Source of the DNA: CAZWVA01 sp964636885
GTDB taxonomy: Bacteria > Desulfobacterota_D > UBA1144 > Nemesobacterales > CSP1-2
NCBI GenBank assembly: GCA_964636885.1
Contig: CAZWVA010000028.1
Location: 1 to 32,561, forward strand
Length of the DNA stretch: 32,561 nt
Reading direction: 5' to 3'
Shown: positions 16,681 through 25,464 of the stretch, in pieces
How positions within the stretch are numbered: the first letter of the stretch is position 1
Layout: each line of letters starts with the position of its first letter
The notes under the pieces: generated by a model
The model's database searches: none
Seen by the model: only the letters and a program-made list of their open reading frames with translations
Told to the model about the DNA's origin: nothing
Translations under genes and position numbers: made by a program

Positions 16681-18140
16681 ATTCCTTAAAACACGCATTC
16701 CCAATGTCAAAGCTATTCGTGGTATTAATCGTAGCTATATGTGTGGGTGTATTGAGTTTCGTCCCAAAACTTGCCCTTTTAGTTATGGTAACGGCGGTAT
16801 TAACCGTACCCATAGCATCCGTATCCGTCCGACTTACCCTCTGGCAGACCCTTTCTTTCCTCGCCCTAATCGGTTATGTGGTTCTTAGCTATGGGTTCGC
16901 CAATTTCTCATTGCATTTGGGTTTTCCTATCCCTCTAGGTCATCTAATGGCCTTTTCGGCCCTATTCATAGCTATTCTCGGAAGGGGGCAAGATCTAAAG
17001 GGTTTCTTTAAAGAGCCAGTCGCCATGTGCTGGCTCCTTCTGTTGGTTCTATCCCTCTTTCACCTAATCGTTGATGTTCCTAAATTCGGTGCCTATGCCT
17101 TAAGAGACGCTTCATTCGTTGGCGAAGGGGTATTCCTGCTCCTCGGGTTTCTCTGGGCAAGGAAGGCGGAATACGAGGGTGTATTCTTGAAATCGTTGCT
17201 TACCCTTTTTCTGTTAAATCTCGCTTATTCCCTTACCTTCCCTATAGCCGAGGTGCTGATGGCTCATTCCCCGGTTTCTGGGATATTCCAGGAGGTTCCT
17301 CTACTCGGTTCCTATTCTCATACGCCTTTATTTCTGGTATCTGGCGCCCTATTCTATCTCATTGTTGCAAAAAAGATCACCAGATGGCCATCTCTAATTC
17401 TTCTATCCCTTGCACTTCTCCAGATTGGGTGGTCTCTAGTGTTTCAGGCAAGATCCATGTATATCGGGATAATAGTGGCCCTATTGGTATTGGCCATTTT
17501 CAGCAACGCCAGCGAAATAGTGAAAATAGCAAGTGGTGTGGTTATCAGCATAATCGGGCTTTTCCTCATACTCGGCAGTTTCAATATTAAGATACCCGGT
17601 AGAATCGGACCGGTAGAGCCCGATTTTTTTGTCGAGCATTTTAGAAGCGTCTTCCTAAAGCCCGACACACCTGCTGAGGGAAGCGTAAGATGGAGGCTTA
17701 AGCTCCTGCCCGACGTCTGGGACCGGTATACGGCCAGCAGAACCACCATACTCGTCGGAGAGGGATTCGGGGAACCCCTCATTGATTTCTCTCTAGGCGG
17801 AGGTGTCCAGGTACGACAACCCCATAATACACACCTTACGGTACTTGTGAGGTTAGGGCTTGTCGGGTTTATGATCTGGTCTTTCATGCACTGGAGAATC
17901 GCCTCCATTTTCATAAGGGCTCTTAGAAGTCACAAGAAAGAGATATTTAAACGTAGGGTTATTCTCTGGTTTTTTATCTTCTATATACTTGGGATGCTGG
18001 TAACAACGGTTCAGCCCTGGCTTGAGTTTTCCTATGGAGCGATTCCCTTTTTTACCCTTATCGGTTTTGCGTTGGGTTTTATCAATAGAATCCCTCACCA
18101 ATATCGGAGGGCAAATAAGGGTGTTAACCTATCGGTATGA
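16677..18140 (+). CDS. O-antigen polymerase/ligase-like protein (Wzy family) 1
   Basis: This 487-residue integral membrane protein has about 11-12 helices. The conserved periplasmic region is GEGFGEPLIDF ... VRQPHNTHLTVLVRLGLVG (about 365-400), the Wzy_C/WaaL-type motif with the Asn-Thr-His triad. This family joins lipid-linked units into polymer in the periplasm or transfers them to an acceptor. The codon style is close to that of the core operon. A second copy, fused to a methyltransferase, starts at 20179 and aligns along nearly its whole length from residue about 66 of this protein. The start overlaps the preceding glycosyltransferase stop, indicating coupled translation. Confidence 0.87.
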   Translation: MNSLKHAFPMSKLFVVLIVAICVGVLSFVPKLALLVMVTAVLTVPIASVSVRLTLWQTLSFLALIGYVVLSYGFANFSLHLGFPIPLGHLMAFSALFIAILGRGQDLKGFFKEPVAMCWLLLLVLSLFHLIVDVPKFGAYALRDASFVGEGVFLLLGFLWARKAEYEGVFLKSLLTLFLLNLAYSLTFPIAEVLMAHSPVSGIFQEVPLLGSYSHTPLFLVSGALFYLIVAKKITRWPSLILLSLALLQIGWSLVFQARSMYIGIIVALLVLAIFSNASEIVKIASGVVISIIGLFLILGSFNIKIPGRIGPVEPDFFVEHFRSVFLKPDTPAEGSVRWRLKLLPDVWDRYTASRTTILVGEGFGEPLIDFSLGGGVQVRQPHNTHLTVLVRLGLVGFMIWSFMHWRIASIFIRALRSHKKEIFKRRVILWFFIFYILGMLVTTVQPWLEFSYGAIPFFTLIGFALGFINRIPHQYRRANKGVNLSV

Positions 18141-18151
18141 ACCAAGGATGA

Positions 18152-19882
18152 ATGATTTTGAAAAGAGGAGTTTGGTCTTTTTTATATTTAATTGCTTGGG
18201 TAGAGATTGCTTTAGCAGGGACTTATTTTGTTGACATAAACCATCCAAGAGCCTCTGATAGTAATCTTGGTACCTTGGATCTGCCTTTTAAAACAATTAC
18301 TAAGGCGGCTCAAGTAGCTCAGGCAGGTGATACCGTAGTCGTTAAGGCAGGGACGTATCGCGAAACGGTGCGGTTAGAACGAGGCGGTAAACCGAATGCT
18401 CCTATTACCTTCGTTGCCGAGCCTCTCGGCAAGGTCGTTATTAAGGGTTCTGATACCGTTAATGGATGGGAACTTGTAAACGGGAGATTATGGAAGAAGC
18501 CCAGTTGGACGCTTGCAGGTAAAATGGGGATTGAAACGGGGGATGAATTTGTATTTCGACGTGAGCAGGTATTTTACAAAGGTAAACCCCTTAAACACGT
18601 TGAGCGATTTGATGGGATGAAAGCCGGTACATTTTGGGTGGATTTGCAAAATAAAATACTTTATGTGTGGCTTCCTGATGAAGGCGATCCCAATAAGGAA
18701 AAGATAGAGGTTAGCACTCGCTCCATGCTTTGGTACGGCAATGAATTGACTCCGTATATCCATCTAAAGGGCTTCCGCTTTGAGCATTGTGCCAATAGAG
18801 CACAGCAAGGAGCCATTCATATCGAATCTTCTTATGGATGGATAATTGAAGACTGCAGGGTAGAATGGGCAAATGGAACTGGACTTCGGCTAAATAACTC
18901 TTCACATATTGCTGTGCGAAGATGTAGCTTTAATAATAACGGGCAACTTGGGGTTGGTGTATCAGATGGATACGAATTAACGTTTGAGGATTCTGAGACG
19001 AGTTTCAACAATTGGAAGGGATACAATTCGGGTTGGGAAGCAGGAGGGGTAAAAGTTGCATCGGGAGCAAGAAATGTAAAATTCATTCGGCATAGATCCG
19101 CTTTTAATAATGGTCCAGGGATTTGGCTTGATTACGCAGGATATGGAAATCAAATCATCGGCTCTTCTTTACATGACAATACTGCCAATGCCGGCATTCA
19201 GATAGAGGTTACATTTGGTGTGCTCATTGCAAACAATCTCTGCTACCGGAATAGTGCTACTTCTAAAGGAGGTGCATCCTTTTTTGGTTCAGGAATTCTA
19301 CTTCAAAACTCAGGATACTGTCTCGTTTATCACAATACCTGCGTAGATAACGATAACGGACTCTCACTCGTTGCGGGAGGGCGTCCTGTACTGAGTATGG
19401 GAAACAGGATTTTCAATAACGTATTTGCCTTTAACCGTGAGTATCAGGTACGGGTTTGGGATTCGGTTTTTCAGCGGGCAACTGGCTTAACCTTTCCCAT
19501 ACCGAACTTTGTCCCGAATCCTAAAGAGTGGATTGAGAAACAGTTAAACAGATTCGATTACAATCTCTACTTTGACGATATGGGACGTGAGCTAATTGAT
19601 TGGGGTGGACCTTATAATAACGGTACTCCGGATAAGGGAGAATATAAAGACCTTAAAGAGTTTTCTCTAAAAACTTCACTTAATAGCGGATTAGCCCAGG
19701 AAGCAAAGGGTATCGTTTCTAATCCAGGGTTTATAAACAGAAAAACGCAAGACTTTCGATTAGGATCTACCAGCCCTGCAATCAATAAGGGTATGCCACT
19801 TAATGAGGTGAAAATGGACTTTAGAGGTGAACCAAGACCAAAAGGCAACGCCCCCGATTTGGGCGCGTATGAGGTTCGATAA
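18152..19882 (+). CDS. secreted right-handed beta-helix protein
   Basis: This 576-residue protein starts at an ATG behind AAGGA (18144-18148). Residues 1-22 are a signal peptide (basic ILKRG, hydrophobic core, then ALAG). The mature start (TYFVDINHPRASDSN, then PFKTITKAAQVAQAGDTVVVKAGTYRE) is the typical opening of pectate-lyase-like beta-helix proteins. The middle has many coil repeats with Asn/Gly turns (GLRLNNSSHIAVRRCSF; GIWLDYAGYGNQIIGSSLHD). The C-terminus ends with SPAINKG ... DFRGEPRPKGNAPDLGAYE, a common end of this family. Members include polysaccharide lyases and C5-epimerases. Beside a polymerase gene it may trim or modify the polymer in the periplasm (inference). I cannot identify catalytic residues. 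The DNA is A/T-rich compared with its neighbours. Confidence 0.87.
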   Translation: MILKRGVWSFLYLIAWVEIALAGTYFVDINHPRASDSNLGTLDLPFKTITKAAQVAQAGDTVVVKAGTYRETVRLERGGKPNAPITFVAEPLGKVVIKGSDTVNGWELVNGRLWKKPSWTLAGKMGIETGDEFVFRREQVFYKGKPLKHVERFDGMKAGTFWVDLQNKILYVWLPDEGDPNKEKIEVSTRSMLWYGNELTPYIHLKGFRFEHCANRAQQGAIHIESSYGWIIEDCRVEWANGTGLRLNNSSHIAVRRCSFNNNGQLGVGVSDGYELTFEDSETSFNNWKGYNSGWEAGGVKVASGARNVKFIRHRSAFNNGPGIWLDYAGYGNQIIGSSLHDNTANAGIQIEVTFGVLIANNLCYRNSATSKGGASFFGSGILLQNSGYCLVYHNTCVDNDNGLSLVAGGRPVLSMGNRIFNNVFAFNREYQVRVWDSVFQRATGLTFPIPNFVPNPKEWIEKQLNRFDYNLYFDDMGRELIDWGGPYNNGTPDKGEYKDLKEFSLKTSLNSGLAQEAKGIVSNPGFINRKTQDFRLGSTSPAINKGMPLNEVKMDFRGEPRPKGNAPDLGAYEVR

Positions 19883-19918
19883 ATAGTGGGAATCGAGTTG
19901 TTCACTGGGATCTTATAG

Positions 19919-19941
19919 AGGACTATAGGCCTGATAGTCCT
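19919..19941 (+). terminator. hairpin after the beta-helix gene, possible terminator
   Basis: AGGACTAT (19919-19926) and ATAGTCCT (19934-19941) form a perfect 8-bp stem with a 7-nt loop, 37 nt after the stop. No clean U-run follows directly (an ATTTTTG run comes about 23 nt later), so termination is uncertain. Apart from this hairpin and the glycosyltransferase stub at 20042-20160, I see nothing in 19883-20178. Confidence 0.4.
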
Positions 19942-20041
19942 TCGCTACGTTACAGAATTTTTGTGAAGTTTATTTCTTTATGTAGATGGTTCTTACCCAA
20001 GCGTTTAAGATGTAACACTATGGTTTTTGTTCTTGAGAAAG

Positions 20042-20160
20042 ATGAAAATCCTTCTTATTCACAACTTCTACCAGCAACCAGGCGGTGAGGACGCCGTCTT
20101 CCGATGGGGAGGGAGGCTGCCCTGCTGAGGAGCCGGGGGCACGACGTGGAGGTGTTGTAG
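20042..20160 (+). pseudogene. GT4 glycosyltransferase N-terminal remnant
   Basis: From the ATG at 20042 the DNA encodes MKILLIHNFYQQPGGEDAVF, a highly typical GT4 N-terminus. The frame then breaks near 20102-20112. In the next frame it continues as EAALLRSRGHDVEVL, the expected following helix and strand, up to TAG at 20158-20160. Everything after about 40 residues of the enzyme is absent, and the methyltransferase-polymerase fusion starts 18 nt later. It is a deletion remnant with one frameshift. Confidence 0.75.
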
Positions 20161-20178
20161 GGGGAGGACTTGGCCACT

Positions 20179-22203
20179 ATGTCGAAGCTGCGTTTACTTG
20201 CTCGAATAGCCATCCGTGACCCCCGGGAATTCTCCGACCGGATCGAAGCGATCATCAGTTCCAGAGTGGAGGAGCGTTTCGGCAAACGGCGTGAATATAC
20301 CGGCCAGGCCGTGGAGGACGTGTTGTCAGCGATAATGGGGAAACTGACACAATCTCTGGACTGGCCAAAGGCCGTGGACTTAGAAGGCGTGGAGGAAATC
20401 GAGGCAGAAGTGCAGAAACGTATGCAGATGTTGGAGGCGGTAGCACCTTTCACAACGAGGCATCACGCTGACCTCATCCTGGCGAGGCTATGTTACACAG
20501 CCTGTCGTGTGCTGAAACCTGAGGTGGTGGTCGAGACGGGAGTGGCTTACGGCGTCACCACAGCGTTTGTCCTTAAGGCGCTGCAGGTGAACGGACGGGG
20601 CAGGCTTCATAGCATCGACCTACCGCCTCTCGGAGAGAACGCGGATGCCTATGTAGGATATCTTGTTCCCGAGGTCCTCAGGGAGCCGTGGACACTGTAC
20701 CGCGGGGTGAGCAAGCGCGTACTCCCGAAACTGCTTCCCCGTCTTGGCCAAGTAGACCTTTTCATACACGATAGCCTGCATACCTATCGGAACATTCGCC
20801 GCGAGCTGGAAACGGTCAGCCCCTATCTCGGGCGTCCAGCGGTTGTAGTTGCCGACGACGTCCAAGGTAACAGAGCCTTTTCCGACTGGGTAAAGAATGC
20901 AAGACCAGCGTACTGGGCAGTCGTCCGGGAGGAAGGAAAGGCTGCTTTGGCAGGCTACATAATCCTTAACTATGGATTTAGCAACTTTGCCCCGCCAGGT
21001 AGTCCCTTTGCGATAGGCTATCTGCTTTCTTATGGTGCTCTTTCGCTGGCTGTGCTTTCTAATCCTTCCCGTACTAAAGTGGCGTTCCGGGAACCTGCTA
21101 TTTGGTGGTGTGGAGGACTTTTGGGGCTCTCTATCCTTCATTTGGTAGCGGATTTGCCCAGATATGGCCTCTATGCCATTCGGGATGCCACGCTAACATT
21201 TGAAATGGCCTTCCTGCTTCTGGGATTCTTCTGGGGCATCCAAAAAACGCGCGTCCACTTCCTGAGAGCTTTGGCCTTCGTTTTCCTGTTCAACCTGATA
21301 TATGCAGGATTCTACCCCTGGGCTAGCCATCTCCAAGCCATCTCACCAAAATCAGGTGTTTTCCGACAAGTGGCTCTATTGGGATCTTACAGCCATACGG
21401 CACTGTTTTTGCTCGTGGGAGCCCTGTTTTTCTGGCTTTTGGGAAGAGCTATAGGATGGCCCAAATGGGTTCTTACCATCACCGGAATGTTGCAAATAGG
21501 CGGGCTCTTGATTTTACAATCAAGGGCCATCTACATTACAGCCCTGCTTAGTGTTGCCGTCTTGTTCTTACTTGGTGATATCCGAAAAGGCATAAAATCT
21601 ACAGCTTTGATAGGATCAGGGGTTCTTCTCCTAACGGGCATTCTCACGATATTTGGGATGAATTTACAAGGTCGCATTGGACCAGTCAATCTTGCTTTCA
21701 TTATTGAGCATTTCCAAAGCATTTTCTTGAGGCCAGGAAACCCCCTTGTGGGTTCGACGCAGTGGCATTTGGCTTTAATACCCGAAATAATAGGCCGGGT
21801 GACTTCGTCCCCTTGGAGATTGATAATTGGCGAGGGTTTTGGAGAGCCACTCATTGACTTCATAGTGGCAGGCGGGGTGGCTGTCCGACAGCCACACAAC
21901 ACTCACCTATCTGTGCTAGCCCGATTGGGTCTTGTAGGATTGGTCTTCTGGATTCTTTTCTTGGTGAGAGTAGGAACAATTCTGGTACGGTGTGCGCGTC
22001 GGGGTCCACGCGGTACCTTTGAACACAATCTGTGGCTATGGTTGTTGTTGTTCTTCGTATCTGGTCTTGCTTTCACCACTTTTCAACCCTGGCTGGAGTT
22101 TCCATATGGGGCAATTCCGTTTTACACTATCATAGGTTTTGGCCTTGGCTTGTTTCACAAAAACGCTTCTGGTTCGCAACCGCTATTAGCAGCCGGAAGG
22201 TAA
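20179..22203 (+). CDS. methyltransferase-Wzy polymerase fusion
   Basis: About 674 residues from the ATG at 20179, with GGGGAGGA at 20161-20168; a TTG at 20170 is too close to that site. Residues 1 to about 257 are a class I SAM methyltransferase of the Methyltransf_24 type (VVVETGVAYGVTTAFVLKAL, HSIDLPP, LFIHDSLHTYRNIRREL, VVVADDV). From about 258 the chain becomes a multi-helix polymerase (AGYIILNYGFSNFAP ... GEGFGEPLIDF ... VRQPHNTHLSVLARLGLVG). That part matches the polymerase at 16677 starting from its residue about 66. So the polymerase lost its first two or so helices and the methyltransferase lost only its last residues. The join lies near 20945-20955. It is probably a deletion product kept in frame; whether the polymerase still works is unclear. 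Confidence 0.85.
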   Translation: MSKLRLLARIAIRDPREFSDRIEAIISSRVEERFGKRREYTGQAVEDVLSAIMGKLTQSLDWPKAVDLEGVEEIEAEVQKRMQMLEAVAPFTTRHHADLILARLCYTACRVLKPEVVVETGVAYGVTTAFVLKALQVNGRGRLHSIDLPPLGENADAYVGYLVPEVLREPWTLYRGVSKRVLPKLLPRLGQVDLFIHDSLHTYRNIRRELETVSPYLGRPAVVVADDVQGNRAFSDWVKNARPAYWAVVREEGKAALAGYIILNYGFSNFAPPGSPFAIGYLLSYGALSLAVLSNPSRTKVAFREPAIWWCGGLLGLSILHLVADLPRYGLYAIRDATLTFEMAFLLLGFFWGIQKTRVHFLRALAFVFLFNLIYAGFYPWASHLQAISPKSGVFRQVALLGSYSHTALFLLVGALFFWLLGRAIGWPKWVLTITGMLQIGGLLILQSRAIYITALLSVAVLFLLGDIRKGIKSTALIGSGVLLLTGILTIFGMNLQGRIGPVNLAFIIEHFQSIFLRPGNPLVGSTQWHLALIPEIIGRVTSSPWRLIIGEGFGEPLIDFIVAGGVAVRQPHNTHLSVLARLGLVGLVFWILFLVRVGTILVRCARRGPRGTFEHNLWLWLLLFFVSGLAFTTFQPWLEFPYGAIPFYTIIGFGLGLFHKNASGSQPLLAAGR

Positions 22204-22206
22204 CAG

Positions 22207-23034
22207 ATGGGTAAGATTAAGACTAGGAAGAATCTAAGCGTGCTATTATCTCTTATGCGGCACTCGCACGGGATACTTGCTGCTCTAAAACTCCTGTGCG
22301 CTGTAGCCTTGGATAGAGTCTTTCGGAGATTAGACTACTTTGGGATACCCGTGACCCTAAGATTCAAGGAAGGGCAAGTATCAGTTGATATTGGGACAGA
22401 CCAACTTAAAAGCTATTGGGCCATTTTCATAGATCATGAGTATGAAAGGATCGAAGGATTCATGGCTTCTAACCAAGGCGTTGTGATTGATGTTGGTGCA
22501 AACATAGGCATGTTTGCTGTTCGCCAGGCGTGGCACAATCCCTCAATAGCCCGTATCTACTGCTTCGAGCCTAATCCCTTCGCTTTTGTGCGATTGTGTC
22601 ACAATATCATCCTAAACAAGCTAGACAGTCTTGTAATTCCTGTTCCGAGGGCGCTCGCAAACAAGGATGGCTTCATGCCCTTAGAAATACCCAAAATAGC
22701 CTATACTTGCGGGGCTCATTTGGCCCAAGTGCCGTCTCACCACGGGCATGCACTCACTGTCGAGTGTTGCCGTTTGGACAGCTTTATGAAGCTCAACTCT
22801 ATAACAAGTGTAGAGTTGCTGAAAATCGATGTTGAGGGCGGTGAGCTAGATGTGTTGTTGGGTGCTCAAGAGGCCCTGGAGATCTGCCATAGGGTGATTG
22901 TAGAGTGCCACAACGAAAGCAATCTCGAGAGAGTGACTCGATTACTTAGCTCTAAAGGCTTTGAACCAGCTGGGCAATACCGCAAAGGGCGCAATACCAC
23001 CGTTGCTTATTTCGCACGGAGAATAATGAAATGA
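22207..23034 (+). CDS. FkbM-family SAM methyltransferase 3
   Basis: This 275-residue methyltransferase starts 3 nt after the previous stop, with GGAAGG at 22195-22200. Motifs are VIDVGANIGMFAVRQAW (about 95-111), IYCFEPNPFAF, a conserved NIILNKL helix and the FkbM signature LLKIDVEGGELDVLL (about 205-219). It likely O-methylates a sugar of the repeat unit, like the pair at 10184-11750. Its end overlaps the next gene as ATGA (23031-23034). Confidence 0.88.
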   Translation: MGKIKTRKNLSVLLSLMRHSHGILAALKLLCAVALDRVFRRLDYFGIPVTLRFKEGQVSVDIGTDQLKSYWAIFIDHEYERIEGFMASNQGVVIDVGANIGMFAVRQAWHNPSIARIYCFEPNPFAFVRLCHNIILNKLDSLVIPVPRALANKDGFMPLEIPKIAYTCGAHLAQVPSHHGHALTVECCRLDSFMKLNSITSVELLKIDVEGGELDVLLGAQEALEICHRVIVECHNESNLERVTRLLSSKGFEPAGQYRKGRNTTVAYFARRIMK

Positions 23035-24239
23035 GGATCCTGTTCACCAGTACGGCTTTTTACCCTAGCATCGGTGGCGCTCAGTTGCATTGGTACATGA
23101 TCAGTCGTCTCTTAGTGGAGAAGGGGCATAACATTAGGGTATACAGTCAGTGGAAAGATAACAGAGATAGATGGCTGATCGGGTCAACAGTCTTGGCTCC
23201 TTGGATGTCCGATATCTATGAAGTGGATGGTATGTGCGTATACAGCCTACAGCCTAAACTTCATGAAAGAGCCTTTATGTTGCCGTTCTTGCCCACTTAT
23301 TATCTCCTACCAGAAATAAACGTGCCAGTGATCAGTTGGGTCTTACAGCGGAAGATTGCTCCCATTGCGGATGATGTTGAGCTTATCCATAACATCCGTA
23401 TTGGGCGTGAACATTTATCGTGGGCTTCGTATAAACTGGCGCGAAAAAAGGGTATTCCGTTTTTCATAACACCGAATTTTAGCCCTCGGATGCAAACATT
23501 CATTGGTAGGTTCGTCCTGCGGAACTTTTTCGCTCTCCTACGCCGAGCTGACGGAGTATTCGTCTTTACTGAAGAGGAAAAGCAGGGAATGCTTAATTTA
23601 GGTGTTCCGGAGGATCGGCTTTGTCTTATTGGTGTTGGTCCCCTGTTAAGCGAGACCGCGGATCCACAAGGTTTTAGGCGGTCGTATGGGATCAATGGTC
23701 CAATGGTTCTCTTTCTTGGTCAGAAATTACCCTACAAAGGTTTTCACACGCTCCTGAGCGCCGCAAGTATCATCTGGCAGAGATACCCTGACGTGTACTT
23801 TGTATTCATGGGGCCACATTATGGAGGTAGCAAAGAGATACTATCGCAGTACAACGATCCGAGAATCATTGATATTCCAGCCGTCCCGCCCTTTGATCCT
23901 CTAAAATCATCGGCGTTAGCTGCGTGCACTGTTCTCGCAGTACCCTCGCGTCAAGAGGGCATAGGTGGAGTTTATATCGAAGCATGGACATTGGGCAAGC
24001 CTGTTATAGCCTGTGATATTCCCTTCGTGCGCACTGTTGTAGAGGATGGACGAGACGGCTTCCTAATCCCACAAGACCCTCGTATTCTAGCGGACCGCAT
24101 CATTTGGCTTCTTCGGCATCCTGAGGAAGCCCAACGCATGGGCGAATATGGGCGTGACAAGGTCCGTCGACGCTATAGTTGGGATGTCATTGTTAGGACT
24201 ATTGAAGACTATTATGCAAAAGCTATCTATAGCGGGTAA
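23031..24239 (+). CDS. GT4-family glycosyltransferase C
   Basis: This 402-residue GT-B enzyme starts in an ATGA overlap with the methyltransferase. The N-terminus has FYPSIGGAQLHWYMISRLLVEKGH, the usual Gly-Gly loop and helix. The C-terminal half has VLFLGQKLPYKGFHTLLSAA, YFVFMGP and the donor-binding segment VPSRQEGIGGVYIEAWTLGKPVIA, with Glu in the E-x7-E-like positions. It ends with the usual RYSWD motif. It probably adds one sugar of the unit that the downstream WecB supplies or extends. Specificity is unknown. Confidence 0.9.
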   Translation: MRILFTSTAFYPSIGGAQLHWYMISRLLVEKGHNIRVYSQWKDNRDRWLIGSTVLAPWMSDIYEVDGMCVYSLQPKLHERAFMLPFLPTYYLLPEINVPVISWVLQRKIAPIADDVELIHNIRIGREHLSWASYKLARKKGIPFFITPNFSPRMQTFIGRFVLRNFFALLRRADGVFVFTEEEKQGMLNLGVPEDRLCLIGVGPLLSETADPQGFRRSYGINGPMVLFLGQKLPYKGFHTLLSAASIIWQRYPDVYFVFMGPHYGGSKEILSQYNDPRIIDIPAVPPFDPLKSSALAACTVLAVPSRQEGIGGVYIEAWTLGKPVIACDIPFVRTVVEDGRDGFLIPQDPRILADRIIWLLRHPEEAQRMGEYGRDKVRRRYSWDVIVRTIEDYYAKAIYSG

Positions 24240-24251
24240 AGGAGAGCTCTG

Positions 24252-25364
24252 ATGAGGAAAGTCATGACTATTTTCGGGACAAGACCTGAGGCTATAAAAT
24301 TGGCACCGTTGATCAACGCCATTTCCCGAAGTTCTGAAGACTTCAAATCAGTCCTGGTCGTAACAGCGCAGCATCGAGAGATGTTAGATGAAGTTTTAGG
24401 ATTGTTTGATATTTGTCCAGATTATGATTTGAACATAATGAAGCCAAATCAATCTCCTTTCGAAGTTACGGAAGGCATTCTAGGAGCACTTCGGCCAATC
24501 CTTGAGAGTGGGCGGCCCGAGATAGTCCTTGTACAGGGGGACACTACATCTGCCTTTGCGTCAGCGCTTGCAGCATTTTATCTCAAAATACCTATCGCTC
24601 ACGTTGAAGCGGGCCTCAGAACTTACAACAAATATCAGCCTTTTCCAGAAGAGATGAATAGGCACATGGTTTCCGTTCTTGCTGATTGGCATTTTGCTCC
24701 TACAGAACGCGCTCGTCAAAACCTTCTACGAGAAGGTGTTTTGCCCAATCGTGTTTTTGTCACGGGTAACACGGTGATTGATGCTCTACTGTATATCTTG
24801 AACCACTTCGATCCGCACCTCCCAAATTTTTTGCGCGAACCTCTAAGTACTGGAAACCGAATCATTTTGGTCACCACCCATCGTCGTGAGAACTGGGGCA
24901 TGCCGTTACGACGCATCTGCAAAGCCTTGAGGCACATTATCCAGATCCATTCGGATGTCATTATCCTTTTCTTTGTCCATCCAAATCCGAACGTGCGAAG
25001 CGTTGTACATGAGGAATTATGCAATGTGCCACGGTTATTTCTGTTGGAGCCTCTCGACTATGCTACATTCGTTCACCTGATGAATGTTTCTTCCTTAATT
25101 TTGACTGATTCTGGCGGCATCCAAGAGGAGGCTCCTTCTTTGGGTAAGCCTGTATTAGTGTTAAGAGAAGTAACAGAACGGCCAGAGGGCGTAGAAGCAG
25201 GCATCTTGAAGATTGTGGGGACGGATGATGAGCGAATTGTTATGGAAACAGGCTTGCTTCTCGATGATGTAGCAGCTTATCAGGACATGGCAAAGCGCCA
25301 GAATCCTTATGGTGATGGACAGGCAGCGGAAAGGATCGTTCGTCTGCTGAAGCAAATTCTATAA
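24252..25364 (+). CDS. wecB: UDP-GlcNAc 2-epimerase (non-hydrolysing)
   Basis: This 370-residue enzyme starts behind AAAGGAG (24238-24244). Signature blocks are IFGTRPEAIKLAPLI at the N-terminus, VTAQHREMLDEVL, VLVQGDTTSAFASALAAFY, HVEAGLRTYNKYQPFPEEMNR, VTGNTVIDAL, VTTHRRENWG and LTDSGGIQEEAPSLGKPVLVLREVTERPEG. It interconverts UDP-GlcNAc and UDP-ManNAc in the cytoplasm, the donor used by WecG/TagA-type transferases. An intact enzyme of that family is encoded at 27296, so the pair is functionally consistent. Length and all motifs are normal. Confidence 0.95.
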   Translation: MRKVMTIFGTRPEAIKLAPLINAISRSSEDFKSVLVVTAQHREMLDEVLGLFDICPDYDLNIMKPNQSPFEVTEGILGALRPILESGRPEIVLVQGDTTSAFASALAAFYLKIPIAHVEAGLRTYNKYQPFPEEMNRHMVSVLADWHFAPTERARQNLLREGVLPNRVFVTGNTVIDALLYILNHFDPHLPNFLREPLSTGNRIILVTTHRRENWGMPLRRICKALRHIIQIHSDVIILFFVHPNPNVRSVVHEELCNVPRLFLLEPLDYATFVHLMNVSSLILTDSGGIQEEAPSLGKPVLVLREVTERPEGVEAGILKIVGTDDERIVMETGLLLDDVAAYQDMAKRQNPYGDGQAAERIVRLLKQIL

Positions 25365-25464
25365 ATCCAATCCTTTGCTTGCAAGAGTGCCGGTGGCCGC
25401 TGCACGGCTGGAGCGATAACAGAGATGACGGAATTCAAGACAGCGGCACCTCGGAGGGTAGAAG

